Source: Roseateles_B sp041913905
Lineage (GTDB): Bacteria > Pseudomonadota > Gammaproteobacteria > Burkholderiales > Burkholderiaceae_C
Assembly: GCA_041913905.1 (NCBI GenBank)
Contig: JAYSEK010000013.1
Span: forward strand, 1-64,000
Direction of reading: 5' to 3'
DNA length: 64,000 nt
The translations under genes were made by a program, and so were the position numbers. The notes below the pieces were generated by a model. That model saw only the letters and a program-made list of their open reading frames with translations, was not told where the DNA came from and did no database searches. This document shows, piece after piece, positions 35,188-43,863 of this stretch. Within the stretch, counting starts at the first letter, position 1. Each line of letters begins with the position of its first letter.

Positions 35188-38100
35188 TCAGCTCTCCCTA
35201 TCGAGCGTTTTGCCAAGGTTGGCTGCATCAAAGATGGCGCGGGCGCCGCGGAAGTCATAGCTGGCCAGGCAGCGGTCCAGCGCGGCCAGGAGTTCTGGGT
35301 GCAGCAGTCCTTGGCATTGCGAAAGCGTTTGTGCAAACTGATCATAGTCGTCGCTGTCCAAGGCTTCTCGCAGTTTGGAGGGCTGCGGTTCGCTGGCCGC
35401 TGGCGGCTCAGAGCTTGTCGATGCCGACGTTGCGGAGCCCTCTTCCTCAATCTGCTGCAGCACTTGGTGCAGTGCCTGCTGAAGGACAAGGAATTCAGAC
35501 TGCGGCAAAGGGCCGCCATCGCGGGTGAGTTGTTCCAACTGCGCAGCAGTGGCGGCAAGCTGGTCCAGGCCCAGCAGTGCGGCGGCGCCGCGCAGTTTGT
35601 GAGCATAGGCGGCCCACAACTCAGCGACGTCTGGCATGTCCGCGTCGCTGCCGCGGTAGGCGGCAGCAAAGCGCTGGAGTGCAGCCTGCCAGGCGGCTTC
35701 ATCGCCGAAGGATTGCAACCCCCTCACGCGATTCAGCAACTGGGGCGGCGCCTCAGGTGTCTGCGCGGTGGCTGTCATGACCAGCTTTGCCGGGCCGTTC
35801 ATGGCCTGCTGGATAGCGCTGACGAGCTCGTCGGCGGTGCAGGGCTTGGGGACGAAGCCGTTGACGCCTGCCGCCAACGCCTGCTCGCGTTGCTCCTTGA
35901 AGGCTCCAGCGCTGAGGGCAAGCACGGGGAGGCTTGCATGGCGAGGGTCCATGCGCAGCATGCGGGTAGCGCCGTAGCCGTCTAGCACGGGCATCTGCAT
36001 GTCCATGAGCACGATGCCGATCCGGCTGTTCCTCTCAATGCAACGCAGGGCGGACTGCCCATTATTGGCCTCAACGGTCATGGCGCCTTCCCGCTGCAGA
36101 ATGCGAGTGGCCACCTCCCGGTTGATGTCGCTGTCGTCTACCACCAGCACACAGAGCCCTGATAGGCGTGGCTCTGCGGATGCAGCGCCGGGCCCTTGCG
36201 CAGTAAGGCCCCGGTGCGCCTGTGCGGCTCGCACTGCGTCGTAAAGGCTTGACGCGGTGACGGGCTTTGTAAGTACGGCATCCACCAAGGATTCGGAGTT
36301 TCGGCCACGAAGCTCATTGCGGTCGTGGGCCGTCACCATCACGATGATGGGGCACTGGCCGGCTTTTTCCCTTTGAGCGCGGATCTGGCGAGCGGTCTCC
36401 AGTCCATCGAAGCCCGGCATTCGCCAGTCCAGCACCATCACGTCATATGCGCCGTCTGGACATTGCTTAAGGCAGGACAGGGCAGCCTCGCCCGACTCAA
36501 CAGCGCAGGCATGCCAGCCCAGACTCTGTGCGGTATCACTGAGTACCTGGCGCGCGAGGTCGTGGTCATCTGCGATCAGCACCGACAGAGCGGTGCCGCC
36601 CTTACGCGCCGGCTGGTCTGCGTTTGCAGGGTCGAGTTTGAGCTCGAAGCTGAACTCGCTGCCCTGGCCGGGCTCGCTGTGCACCTGCAGAGATCCGCCC
36701 ATCAACGTGACGAGGCGCGAGCTGATCGCCAGCCCCAGTCCAGTGCCCCCATAGCTGCGGGTGGTGGAGTTGTCCGCTTGGTTGAAGGCTTCGAAGATGG
36801 CGCCCTGCTTGTCCGCGGGAATTCCGATGCCGGTATCACGTACGCTGAAGCGCAGTCGCCTTGGGCCGGTGCCGGGGTTGGTACCAGCGTCCAGGCGCTG
36901 CACGCTCAGCACCACCTCGCCGCTGGGCGTGAACTTGACGGCATTGCTGAGTAGGTTTGTCAGCACCTGACTCAGCCGCAGGGCGTCGCCCATCAGATGC
37001 TCGGCATTCTCCGGCGGCGGACCGATCAGCAACTCGACCGGTTTTGAACCTACCATCGGAGCCAAGATGGAGGCCAGATCATTCAGTACGTCGGCAAGGC
37101 GGAAAGGCACGTGCTCCAACTCCAGGCGCTCCGCCTCAATTTTGCTGAAGTCCAGCACGTCGTTGATGATGGCCAGCAGTCCACGTCCGGCACTGTGGAT
37201 TTTTCCCACCATGTCGCCGGCCTCTGCGTCCAACTGCTGTTGCTGTAGTAGGTACGCCAAGCCCAGGATGGCGTTGAGTGGGGTGCGGATCTCATGGCTC
37301 ATGTTCGACAAGAATGTCGACTTGGCCAGATTGGCTTGCTCTGCGGCCGCCACGGCCTTCTGCAACTGCACCGTACGCTTGAGCACCAGACTCTCCAGGT
37401 CTGCATTGAGTTCCTGCACACGCAGCTTGGCCTCAACTTCGGCGCTGATGTCCTGGTTGGTGCCGACCACCTGCACGGGTCGTCCTCGTCTGTCTCGTTC
37501 AAGGATGGCAGCGGCCTTGATCCAGCGGGTTTTCCCGTCATCCAGCACGACGCGAAACACAGGCGCATACGTCCCGCCATCCTTGACCAAGCTCTGAAGC
37601 TGGCGCTCCGCCTCTGGCAGATCCTCCGGATGAACATGGTTACGCCAGTACTCATAGAACAGGCCGTTGTCGCGCTCCTGCGGTGGCAGGCCGTATAGCA
37701 CGCACATGCGCTCATCCAGGAACAGCCGCTTATTGCCTAGCTGCCAAATCCAGACGCCGATCGCCGCTGCGTCAATGGCCATTTTGAAGCGCGCGTCATG
37801 GCGCTTTTCATCGGTGATGTCGCGTACTGTCTTGGCGGCCCCAATAACCTGGCCTTCGGCATCGCGGACTGGCGACACGCTCACTGCAACGTCGACCAGT
37901 CTCCCGTCACGACGGCGGCGGACGGTGTCGAACAGATCCACTGCCTTGCCCTGGGCGACGGCCTCCAGCAGATGGCGCTCTTCGCCTTGCAAATCCTCCG
38001 GGACGATCAGTTCCACGATGCGCCTACCCAAGGCCTGCTGCGGGCTGTAGCCGAAGATGCGCGTCGCTGCGGGATTCCAACTGGTCACCCGCCCCTGGAG

Positions 38101-39180
38101 GTCCTGCCCGACAATTGCATCGTTGGACCCTTCGATGATGGCTGCCAACCGCGCCGTGCCCGCCCGCTCCAGGTAACGGCGGTGCAGAGCGAGCAAGGTG
38201 ACATGCAGCAGCAACGCCAGCAGGGCGCTGGCCACCAGAACCAGCGTGGCCACATGGCCCGGGGCCAGCGCGTCGGACGCCGGCAGAAACTCTGGCGTGA
38301 TGCGCGCCTCGATCTGCCAACTACGGCTAAAGACGCTGAGCGTACGCTGCAGGTGCGGACCAGCGGGCAGCGCCTCTGAAAAACGGGGCGAGGCGAACAG
38401 CGGCGGGGCAGTGGCCTCCTGATCGACGTCCCGGATGCTAAGCACCAGCCCCTTGGGCGCACCGTCCAAGTGCTGCAACACCTCGTCCATGGCCAGTGGC
38501 GCGAAGGACAGGGCGTAGGCCGCCTGGCGGCGCTCGGGCTCGGTCTTCAGATTGCGGTTGGTGTCGTAGATTGGAAGAAGAAGAAGCATGCCCTGGGAAA
38601 CTTTTCCGCTGGCCTGCATCAGGGTGATGGGTTGTGTAAGCGCGGCTTTGCCACTGTCGATGGCCAACTGCGCTGCATGGCGCCGATGCTGTTCGGAGGC
38701 GATGTCCAGCCCGATTGCTTCGGCATTGCCCGCGATAGGGCCTACATACTGGACTATCAAGCGATCTCCGGCGTGGGGTTCGATCTGCCGGATGCTGAAG
38801 TGAGGCCAACTATCGGCTCTGGCTGCGCTCAAAAATGCTTCCTCGGCGCCCTGAGGTACTTTGCGGATTAGGCCGAAGCCACGTGCACCAGGGAACTCCT
38901 GCTTCAGGTCGCGCGAGTCGATATAGGCCTGGAAGCGCGCCCGTGTGATTGACTCGGGCCCTACGGTAATGACGGCGCCTCGCAAACCGCGCAGGCCAAA
39001 TTCGTAGGTGCGCATGCGTTCTTGCAGGGAGTTCAGCACTGTCTCGGTGACGCCAGCCAGCCGCTGGTCGAGCTGCGTACGCTGGTTTTGCGCCAGGCGC
39101 TGTCCGACCCAAGCTGCCAGGAGGCTGCCAAGTGCCAACACGAGCAGAGGGCCGGCCGGACCGGCATGCCAAGACTTCAT
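35188..39180 (-). CDS. Hybrid histidine kinase: CHASE-PAS-PAS-HisKA-HATPase-REC-REC-HPt
   Basis: This 1330-residue protein has a short N-terminal helix and a periplasmic CHASE domain (about 60-290, with GARGFGLIRKVPQ). A second helix lies near 310-335 and PAS domains near 345-465 and 470-590. The transmitter has His near 627 (LSNMSHEIRTPLNAILGLAYLL), with ATPase boxes LTNLLSNAVKFTPSG, FSVRDTGIGIPADKQG and YGGTGLGLAISSRLV. Two receivers carry DVMVLDWRMPGFDG and IVLMDMQMPVLDG. The C-terminal HPt has His in YAHKLRGAAALLGL. Phosphate can therefore pass through an internal relay to the HD-GYP regulator next door. Codons are less GC-biased than in the flanking genes. Confidence 0.93.
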   Translation of the reverse strand: MKSWHAGPAGPLLVLALGSLLAAWVGQRLAQNQRTQLDQRLAGVTETVLNSLQERMRTYEFGLRGLRGAVITVGPESITRARFQAYIDSRDLKQEFPGARGFGLIRKVPQGAEEAFLSAARADSWPHFSIRQIEPHAGDRLIVQYVGPIAGNAEAIGLDIASEQHRRHAAQLAIDSGKAALTQPITLMQASGKVSQGMLLLLPIYDTNRNLKTEPERRQAAYALSFAPLAMDEVLQHLDGAPKGLVLSIRDVDQEATAPPLFASPRFSEALPAGPHLQRTLSVFSRSWQIEARITPEFLPASDALAPGHVATLVLVASALLALLLHVTLLALHRRYLERAGTARLAAIIEGSNDAIVGQDLQGRVTSWNPAATRIFGYSPQQALGRRIVELIVPEDLQGEERHLLEAVAQGKAVDLFDTVRRRRDGRLVDVAVSVSPVRDAEGQVIGAAKTVRDITDEKRHDARFKMAIDAAAIGVWIWQLGNKRLFLDERMCVLYGLPPQERDNGLFYEYWRNHVHPEDLPEAERQLQSLVKDGGTYAPVFRVVLDDGKTRWIKAAAILERDRRGRPVQVVGTNQDISAEVEAKLRVQELNADLESLVLKRTVQLQKAVAAAEQANLAKSTFLSNMSHEIRTPLNAILGLAYLLQQQQLDAEAGDMVGKIHSAGRGLLAIINDVLDFSKIEAERLELEHVPFRLADVLNDLASILAPMVGSKPVELLIGPPPENAEHLMGDALRLSQVLTNLLSNAVKFTPSGEVVLSVQRLDAGTNPGTGPRRLRFSVRDTGIGIPADKQGAIFEAFNQADNSTTRSYGGTGLGLAISSRLVTLMGGSLQVHSEPGQGSEFSFELKLDPANADQPARKGGTALSVLIADDHDLARQVLSDTAQSLGWHACAVESGEAALSCLKQCPDGAYDVMVLDWRMPGFDGLETARQIRAQREKAGQCPIIVMVTAHDRNELRGRNSESLVDAVLTKPVTASSLYDAVRAAQAHRGLTAQGPGAASAEPRLSGLCVLVVDDSDINREVATRILQREGAMTVEANNGQSALRCIERNSRIGIVLMDMQMPVLDGYGATRMLRMDPRHASLPVLALSAGAFKEQREQALAAGVNGFVPKPCTADELVSAIQQAMNGPAKLVMTATAQTPEAPPQLLNRVRGLQSFGDEAAWQAALQRFAAAYRGSDADMPDVAELWAAYAHKLRGAAALLGLDQLAATAAQLEQLTRDGGPLPQSEFLVLQQALHQVLQQIEEEGSATSASTSSEPPAASEPQPSKLREALDSDDYDQFAQTLSQCQGLLHPELLAALDRCLASYDFRGARAIFDAANLGKTLDRES

Positions 39181-39523
39181 CGCACCGTCCTAGAGTGGCA
39201 GGTGTTTGGCCCGGGTGCGACACCAAGCTGTCAAATCACCACGGGACCAGGTCGCAATGTTCGTTGGCGGTTCCTCAAGTCCACCGGACAGAAGGGCGCG
39301 TACCCTTGCCGAAGCGGCACCCAGGAATTGCCATGCGTGCAGCGTAGCGTGCCTGGCTGACCTTGTTGCGCCCAGGGGCGTGACATTTCTCGCAGTGTCT
39401 AGCAGGAGTTCGGCACGTCTGCCGTCCGCGTTCTGGGGGTTTCTCTCTAGTTTCGCTATCGAATCCCCTCATCGCAGGCCCAGCGGCCTCGGGGAGAATC
39501 GGCGCGACGATATGGAGACAACA
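39181..39523. other. Intergenic region between hybrid kinase and fadD
   Basis: These 343 bases separate two divergent genes and must contain both promoters. I found no convincing -10/-35 pair, FNR box, FadR-like palindrome or small ORF with a ribosome site. An apparent long in-frame extension of fadD through this stretch has no ribosome site and does not resemble the family. Confidence 0.5.
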
Positions 39524-41197
39524 ATGGAGAAACCCTGGCTGAACAGCTATCCGGCGGGCGTCCCGGCCGACATCCATGCGGAGCAGTACGGCTCCCTGGT
39601 CGAGCTGATGGACGCGGCGTTCAAGAAGTACCCGGAGCGGCCAGCCTACAAGCTGATGGGACGCACCCTCAGCTTTGCCCAGATCGACGAGGCCTCTCGC
39701 GCCCTGGCAGCCTATCTGCAGGGCCTGGGGCTGGAGAAGGGTGATCGCGTCGCCCTGATGATGCCCAACATCCCGCAATACCCGGTGGCGGTGGCCGCCG
39801 TGCTGCGTGCGGGCTTCGTGGTGGTCAACGTCAACCCGCTGTACACCCCGCGCGAGCTGGAGCACCAGCTCAAGGATGCCGGTGCGCGCGCCATCGTCAT
39901 CATCGAGAACTTCGCCGCCACCCTGCAGCAGGTGATCAACAACGTGCCGACCAAGCACGTGGTGCTGGCCTCCATGGGCGACATGCTGGGCTTCCCCAAG
40001 GGCCTGATCGTCAACTACGTGGTGCGCAAGCTGAAGAAGCTGGTGCCGGCCTTCGAGCTGCCGCAGGCCGTGCGCTTCAACGACGCCCTCAGCCGCGGCC
40101 GCGCGCTGAGCTACAAGACGCCCAAGATCGCCGCCTCGGACATCGCCGTGCTGCAGTACACCGGCGGCACCACCGGCGTCAGCAAGGGCGCCGTGCTGCT
40201 GCATCGCAACCTGGTGGCCAACGTGATGCAGTGCGAGGCCTGGTACCAGCCGGCTCTGCAAAAAGTGCCGCAGGGCGAGCAGGTGGTGTCGGTCTGCGCG
40301 CTGCCGCTCTATCACATCTTCGGCTTCACCACGAACATGATGCTGTCCATGCACACGGGCGGCTGCAATGTGCTGATCCCGAACCCGCGCGATCTGCCGG
40401 CGGTGTTCAAGGAGCTGTCCCGGCACCGCTTCCACAGCATGCCAGCGGTGAACACGCTCTTCATGGCCATGGCCAACCACAAGGACTTCAACACGGTGGA
40501 CTGGAGCCACCTGGTGATCTCGGTGGGCGGCGGCATGGCGGTGCAGCAGGCCACGGCCAAGCTGTGGCTGGAGAAGACGGGCTGTCCCATCTGCGAAGGC
40601 TACGGCCTGTCCGAGACCTCGCCGGTGGCCAGCTGCAATCCGACCGACTCCAAGGCCTACACCGCCACCATCGGCCTGCCCCTGCCGGGCACCGAGATGA
40701 AGCTGGTCGACGACGAAGGGCGCGACGTGCCCGCCGGCGGCACCGGCGAGATCGCCATCCGCGGTCCGCAGGTGATGGCCGGCTATTGGCAGCGCCCGGA
40801 CGAGACGGCCAAGGTGATGACGGCCGACGGTTTCTTCCGCACCGGCGACGTCGGGCAGATGGACGAGCGCGGCTACTTCAAGATCGTCGACCGCAAGAAG
40901 GACATGATCCTGGTCAGCGGCTTCAACGTCTATCCGAACGAGGTCGAGGACGTCCTCACGCAGATGCCCGGCGTGCTGGAGTGCGCCGCCGTGGGCGTGC
41001 CCGACGACAAGGCCGGCGAAGCGGTCAAGGTGGTGATCGTGCGCAAGGATCCCAATGTCAGCGAGGCCGACGTGCGGGCCTTCTGCGAGACCAATCTGAC
41101 GGGCTACAAGCGGCCGAAGATCGTCGAGTTCCGTACCGAGCTGCCCAAGACGCCGGTCGGGAAGATCCTGCGCCGCGAACTGCGCGATAAAAAGTAG
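39524..41197 (+). CDS. fadD: Long-chain fatty acid-CoA ligase
   Basis: The product is 557 residues from the ATG at 39524 (MEKPWLNSYPAGVPADI), which has GGAG six bases upstream; an ATG four codons earlier is the alternative. The AMP-binding motif is YTGGTTGVSKGAVLLHRN, followed by EGYGLSETSPVASCN, GYFKIVDRKKDMILVSGFNVYPNEVED and the C-terminal catalytic Lys region PKTPVGKILRRELR. Length and motifs match FadD. It activates fatty acids with ATP for beta-oxidation. The next gene starts 62 bases downstream behind a stable hairpin. Confidence 0.94.
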   Translation: MEKPWLNSYPAGVPADIHAEQYGSLVELMDAAFKKYPERPAYKLMGRTLSFAQIDEASRALAAYLQGLGLEKGDRVALMMPNIPQYPVAVAAVLRAGFVVVNVNPLYTPRELEHQLKDAGARAIVIIENFAATLQQVINNVPTKHVVLASMGDMLGFPKGLIVNYVVRKLKKLVPAFELPQAVRFNDALSRGRALSYKTPKIAASDIAVLQYTGGTTGVSKGAVLLHRNLVANVMQCEAWYQPALQKVPQGEQVVSVCALPLYHIFGFTTNMMLSMHTGGCNVLIPNPRDLPAVFKELSRHRFHSMPAVNTLFMAMANHKDFNTVDWSHLVISVGGGMAVQQATAKLWLEKTGCPICEGYGLSETSPVASCNPTDSKAYTATIGLPLPGTEMKLVDDEGRDVPAGGTGEIAIRGPQVMAGYWQRPDETAKVMTADGFFRTGDVGQMDERGYFKIVDRKKDMILVSGFNVYPNEVEDVLTQMPGVLECAAVGVPDDKAGEAVKVVIVRKDPNVSEADVRAFCETNLTGYKRPKIVEFRTELPKTPVGKILRRELRDKK

Positions 41198-41216
41198 CAC
41201 TTTCCCGACGGCAAGC

Positions 41217-41248
41217 CCTGGGAGGCAGCGCGTAAGCTCCCTCCCAGG
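41217..41248 (+). promoter_or_regulatory. Hairpin that can hide the next gene's ribosome-binding site
   Basis: CCTGGGAGG (41217-41225) pairs perfectly with CCTCCCAGG (41240-41248) across a 14-base loop. The Shine-Dalgarno AGGAG of the following gene (41246-41250) lies partly in the 3' arm. There is no T-run, so translational control or RNA-end protection of fadD mRNA is more likely than termination. Confidence 0.5.
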
Positions 41249-41259
41249 AGACTCAAGCC

Positions 41260-41805
41260 GTGTTGGATCAAAGCTATCAAAAAACGGATGCCGGCCGCGC
41301 CGAAATGAAGGTGCGCCAGCTGATCAATGCCCGCGCCACCCGCAACCTGCTGCTGGTGATCGACCCCAGCAAATCGGCCCGCCAGTGGCTGGGCCTGGTG
41401 CAGGGGAGCACCGAGGCCGATGTCCGGCAGCTGCTGGAGCTGGGCCTGATCCAGCCCATGGGCGCAATGCCTGCGGCAGCCTCGACTGCAGCCGAGGCCG
41501 GCAGCGCCTTCGCCCCGGCCTTTGCTGCGGCGCCTGGTGCCGCGACGCCTGCGGCTGCAACGCCCGCAGCTTCGGCCGCCGCAGGCGTTCCGCAGCTGGA
41601 CTACGAACAGCTCTACGCCTACCTCACCCGGCATGCCAAGCAGTACCTGGGCCTGATGAAGGGCTACAAGGTGGTGCTGGAGGTGGAGCGCTGCAGCGGC
41701 CTGCAGGAGCTGCAGGACTACGCCCGGCGCTTCGTCGAGATGGTGCGTGAGGCCCAGGGCGACGACCTGGCCGAGCAGGTCAAGCGCGCCATGGGCATGT
41801 CCTGA
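41260..41805 (+). CDS. Conserved-looking hypothetical protein with Ala/Pro-rich centre
   Basis: The product is 181 residues from a GTG at 41260 with AGGAG nine bases upstream. I do not recognise the family. Residues 10-70 form a compact, probably helical domain (VRQLINARATRNLLLVIDPSKS... VRQLLELGLIQPM). A low-complexity Ala/Pro/Thr linker follows at about 72-115, then a helical C-terminal domain (YEQLYAYLTRHAKQYLGLMKGYKVVLEVERC). There is no signal peptide or membrane segment. The two-domain layout with a flexible linker suggests a cytoplasmic adaptor or regulator; its position behind fadD may be incidental. Confidence 0.7.
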   Translation: MLDQSYQKTDAGRAEMKVRQLINARATRNLLLVIDPSKSARQWLGLVQGSTEADVRQLLELGLIQPMGAMPAAASTAAEAGSAFAPAFAAAPGAATPAAATPAASAAAGVPQLDYEQLYAYLTRHAKQYLGLMKGYKVVLEVERCSGLQELQDYARRFVEMVREAQGDDLAEQVKRAMGMS

Positions 41806-41887
41806 CCCCGCCCTGCGTCCTCGTCCTCTTCTTTGGCACACTGGCGGGCTTGCCGCCTCCTGATTCCTTTCAAGGCTCCGCTCCGCC

Positions 41888-42616
41888 ATGCCTCCTCGCT
41901 TCTTCGTTGACACCCCGCTCGCCGGTCCCGGCGAGCTGAACCTGCCCGCGACCGCCGCCCGTCATGTCCAGGTGCTGCGCCTGCAGCCCGGCAGCGCGCT
42001 GACGCTCTTCGATGGCAGCGGCGACGAATGGCAGGCCGAGGTCGTCACCATGGGGCGCAGCGAGGTGCGCGTGCATCTGCACGCACGTCAACTGGTGAGC
42101 CGCGAGCTGGCCACGGCCCTGACCCTGTGCGTGGTGATGCCGGCCAACGACCGCATGGACGGCATCGTCGAGAAGGCCACCGAGCTGGGCGCCGTCGCCA
42201 TCCAGCCACTGATGAGCGAGCGTTCGGTGCTGCGCCTGCAGGGCGAGCGCGCGCAGAAGAAGCAGGCCCATTGGCAGGGCGTGGCCATTGCCGCTGCGGA
42301 GCAATGCGGCCGGGCGCGCGTCACGCAGGTCCATCCGGTGCAGACGCTGTCGACCTGGCTGACGGGCCTGGACGCCAGTGCCCCGGCGCGGCGCTGGCTG
42401 TTGAGCCCCACCGCCGCCCGCCCCCTGCGCGAGCTCGCGGCGGGCGATCCGCAAGCCACCCTGGTCCTCAGCGGCCCCGAGGGCGGCCTGAGCCCGGCCG
42501 AGGAGCAGGCCGCCCGCGAGCGCGGCTTCGAGGCCCTGCAACTGGGACCTCGCATCCTGCGGGCGGATACCGCGCCCTTGGCCGTGCTGGGCTGGGTGGC
42601 TTTGCAGCAGGGCTGA
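41888..42616 (+). CDS. rsmE: 16S rRNA m3U1498 methyltransferase
   Basis: This 242-residue SPOUT-family protein has an N-terminal PUA-like domain (residues 1-70) and the knotted methyltransferase domain. Key motifs are NDRMDGIVEKATELGAVAIQPL, AAEQCGRARV, the SAM-binding VLSGPEGGLSPAEEQAA and the C-terminal LGPRILRADTAPLAVLGW. It methylates U1498 of 16S rRNA. Length is normal. Confidence 0.95.
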   Translation: MPPRFFVDTPLAGPGELNLPATAARHVQVLRLQPGSALTLFDGSGDEWQAEVVTMGRSEVRVHLHARQLVSRELATALTLCVVMPANDRMDGIVEKATELGAVAIQPLMSERSVLRLQGERAQKKQAHWQGVAIAAAEQCGRARVTQVHPVQTLSTWLTGLDASAPARRWLLSPTAARPLRELAAGDPQATLVLSGPEGGLSPAEEQAARERGFEALQLGPRILRADTAPLAVLGWVALQQG

Positions 42617-42669
42617 CGGATCGGGCGCGGCGAGTGTTAGCCTCGCGGCTTCGCCCCCCGAAAGCCCCC

Positions 42670-43863
42670 ATGAACGTCGCGCTGCTGCTGCTGACCCTGT
42701 GCCAGGGTCTGTTCCTCACCAACAACATCACCTTCATCGCCATCAACGGCCTGGTGGGTCTGGCCCTGGCGCCGGTGCCCTGGATGGCCACGTTGCCGGT
42801 CTGCGGCTACGTGGCGGGCGGGGCGCTGTTCGCGCCGCTGGTGGCGCGGCACCAGCGGCAGTGGGGGCGGCGCCGGGGCTTCCAGCTGGGGGCGGTGGTG
42901 GCACTGCTGAGCTGCGGGTTGGCCGCCTGGGCGGTGAGTGAGCGCAGCTTCTGGGTGGTGGTGCTGGCCACCGTGCTGGCGGGTTATTACAACGCCAGCG
43001 CGGGTCTGTTCCGCTTTGCGGCCACCGAGCTGGTGCCGCCGGCCCGGCGCGAGTCCGCCATCTCCTGGGTGCTGGCCGGCGGTCTGCTGGGCGCGGTGGT
43101 CGGGCCGGCGCTGGCCCGCTTCAGCCGCGATCTGCTGGTCCAGCCCTTTGCAGGGGCCTATCTCGTCCTGATGGGCGTGGCGGTGCTGAGCCTGGCCGTG
43201 GTCTCGCTGATCAAATTCCCGCCGCTGGCCGAGTCCAAGCCGGGTGCGGCGGTCGGCCGCCATTGGCGCCAGATCGCCCGCGAAGAGCCCTTGTTCACGG
43301 TGGCCATCGCCGCCTGCGCCCTGGGCTACGGCGTGATGAACCTGCTGATGGCCGCCACGCCCATTGCGATGAAGCAATGCAGCCTGCCCTTCGACAACGC
43401 CACGCTGGTGCTGCAATGGCATGTGCTGGGCATGTTCGTGCCCAGCTTCTTCACGGGTGCGCTGATCAAGCGTTTCGGCGCCCTGCCGGTGATGACCGTG
43501 GGCCTGCTGCTGAACGGGGCCTGCGTGGCCTTCGCCCTGTCCGGGCAGGATCTCACGCATTTCCTGGGCGCCCTGCTGACCCTGGGCGTGGGCTGGAACT
43601 TCCTCTTCGTGGGCGGCACCACGCTGTTCACCGAGACCTACCGTCCGGAGGAAAAGACCCGGGCTCAGGCTGTCATGGACACCGCCATCTACGCCACCAT
43701 GACCCTGACGGCCTTCAGCTCCGGCGCCCTGGTGACGACCGGCGGCTGGCAGTGGATGAACCTGGGCTCGCTGCTGCCGCTGGCCATTGCGGGTGCTGCG
43801 TTGGCGATGGGGGCTCGGCGCCTCAATCAGCGGCGCGCGGCTTCTCCCGTGCCGAACCCTTGA
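42670..43863 (+). CDS. MFS transporter
   Basis: The product is 397 residues from the ATG at 42670; the same frame is open much further upstream inside rsmE, but that extension is an artefact of GC-rich DNA. About 12 membrane helices in two groups are visible, with a short charged loop after helix 2 (RHQRQWGRRRGFQLG) typical of MFS proteins. The substrate is unknown. Its last 41 bases overlap the 3' end of the convergent rlmL gene. Confidence 0.85.
   Translation: MNVALLLLTLCQGLFLTNNITFIAINGLVGLALAPVPWMATLPVCGYVAGGALFAPLVARHQRQWGRRRGFQLGAVVALLSCGLAAWAVSERSFWVVVLATVLAGYYNASAGLFRFAATELVPPARRESAISWVLAGGLLGAVVGPALARFSRDLLVQPFAGAYLVLMGVAVLSLAVVSLIKFPPLAESKPGAAVGRHWRQIAREEPLFTVAIAACALGYGVMNLLMAATPIAMKQCSLPFDNATLVLQWHVLGMFVPSFFTGALIKRFGALPVMTVGLLLNGACVAFALSGQDLTHFLGALLTLGVGWNFLFVGGTTLFTETYRPEEKTRAQAVMDTAIYATMTLTAFSSGALVTTGGWQWMNLGSLLPLAIAGAALAMGARRLNQRRAASPVPNP

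Noticed and set aside
42028..42669. Long in-frame 5' extension of the MFS gene
   Set aside because: It lies inside rsmE in another frame and translates to low-complexity Gly/Arg/Ala sequence. The ATG at 42670 gives a normal first membrane helix.
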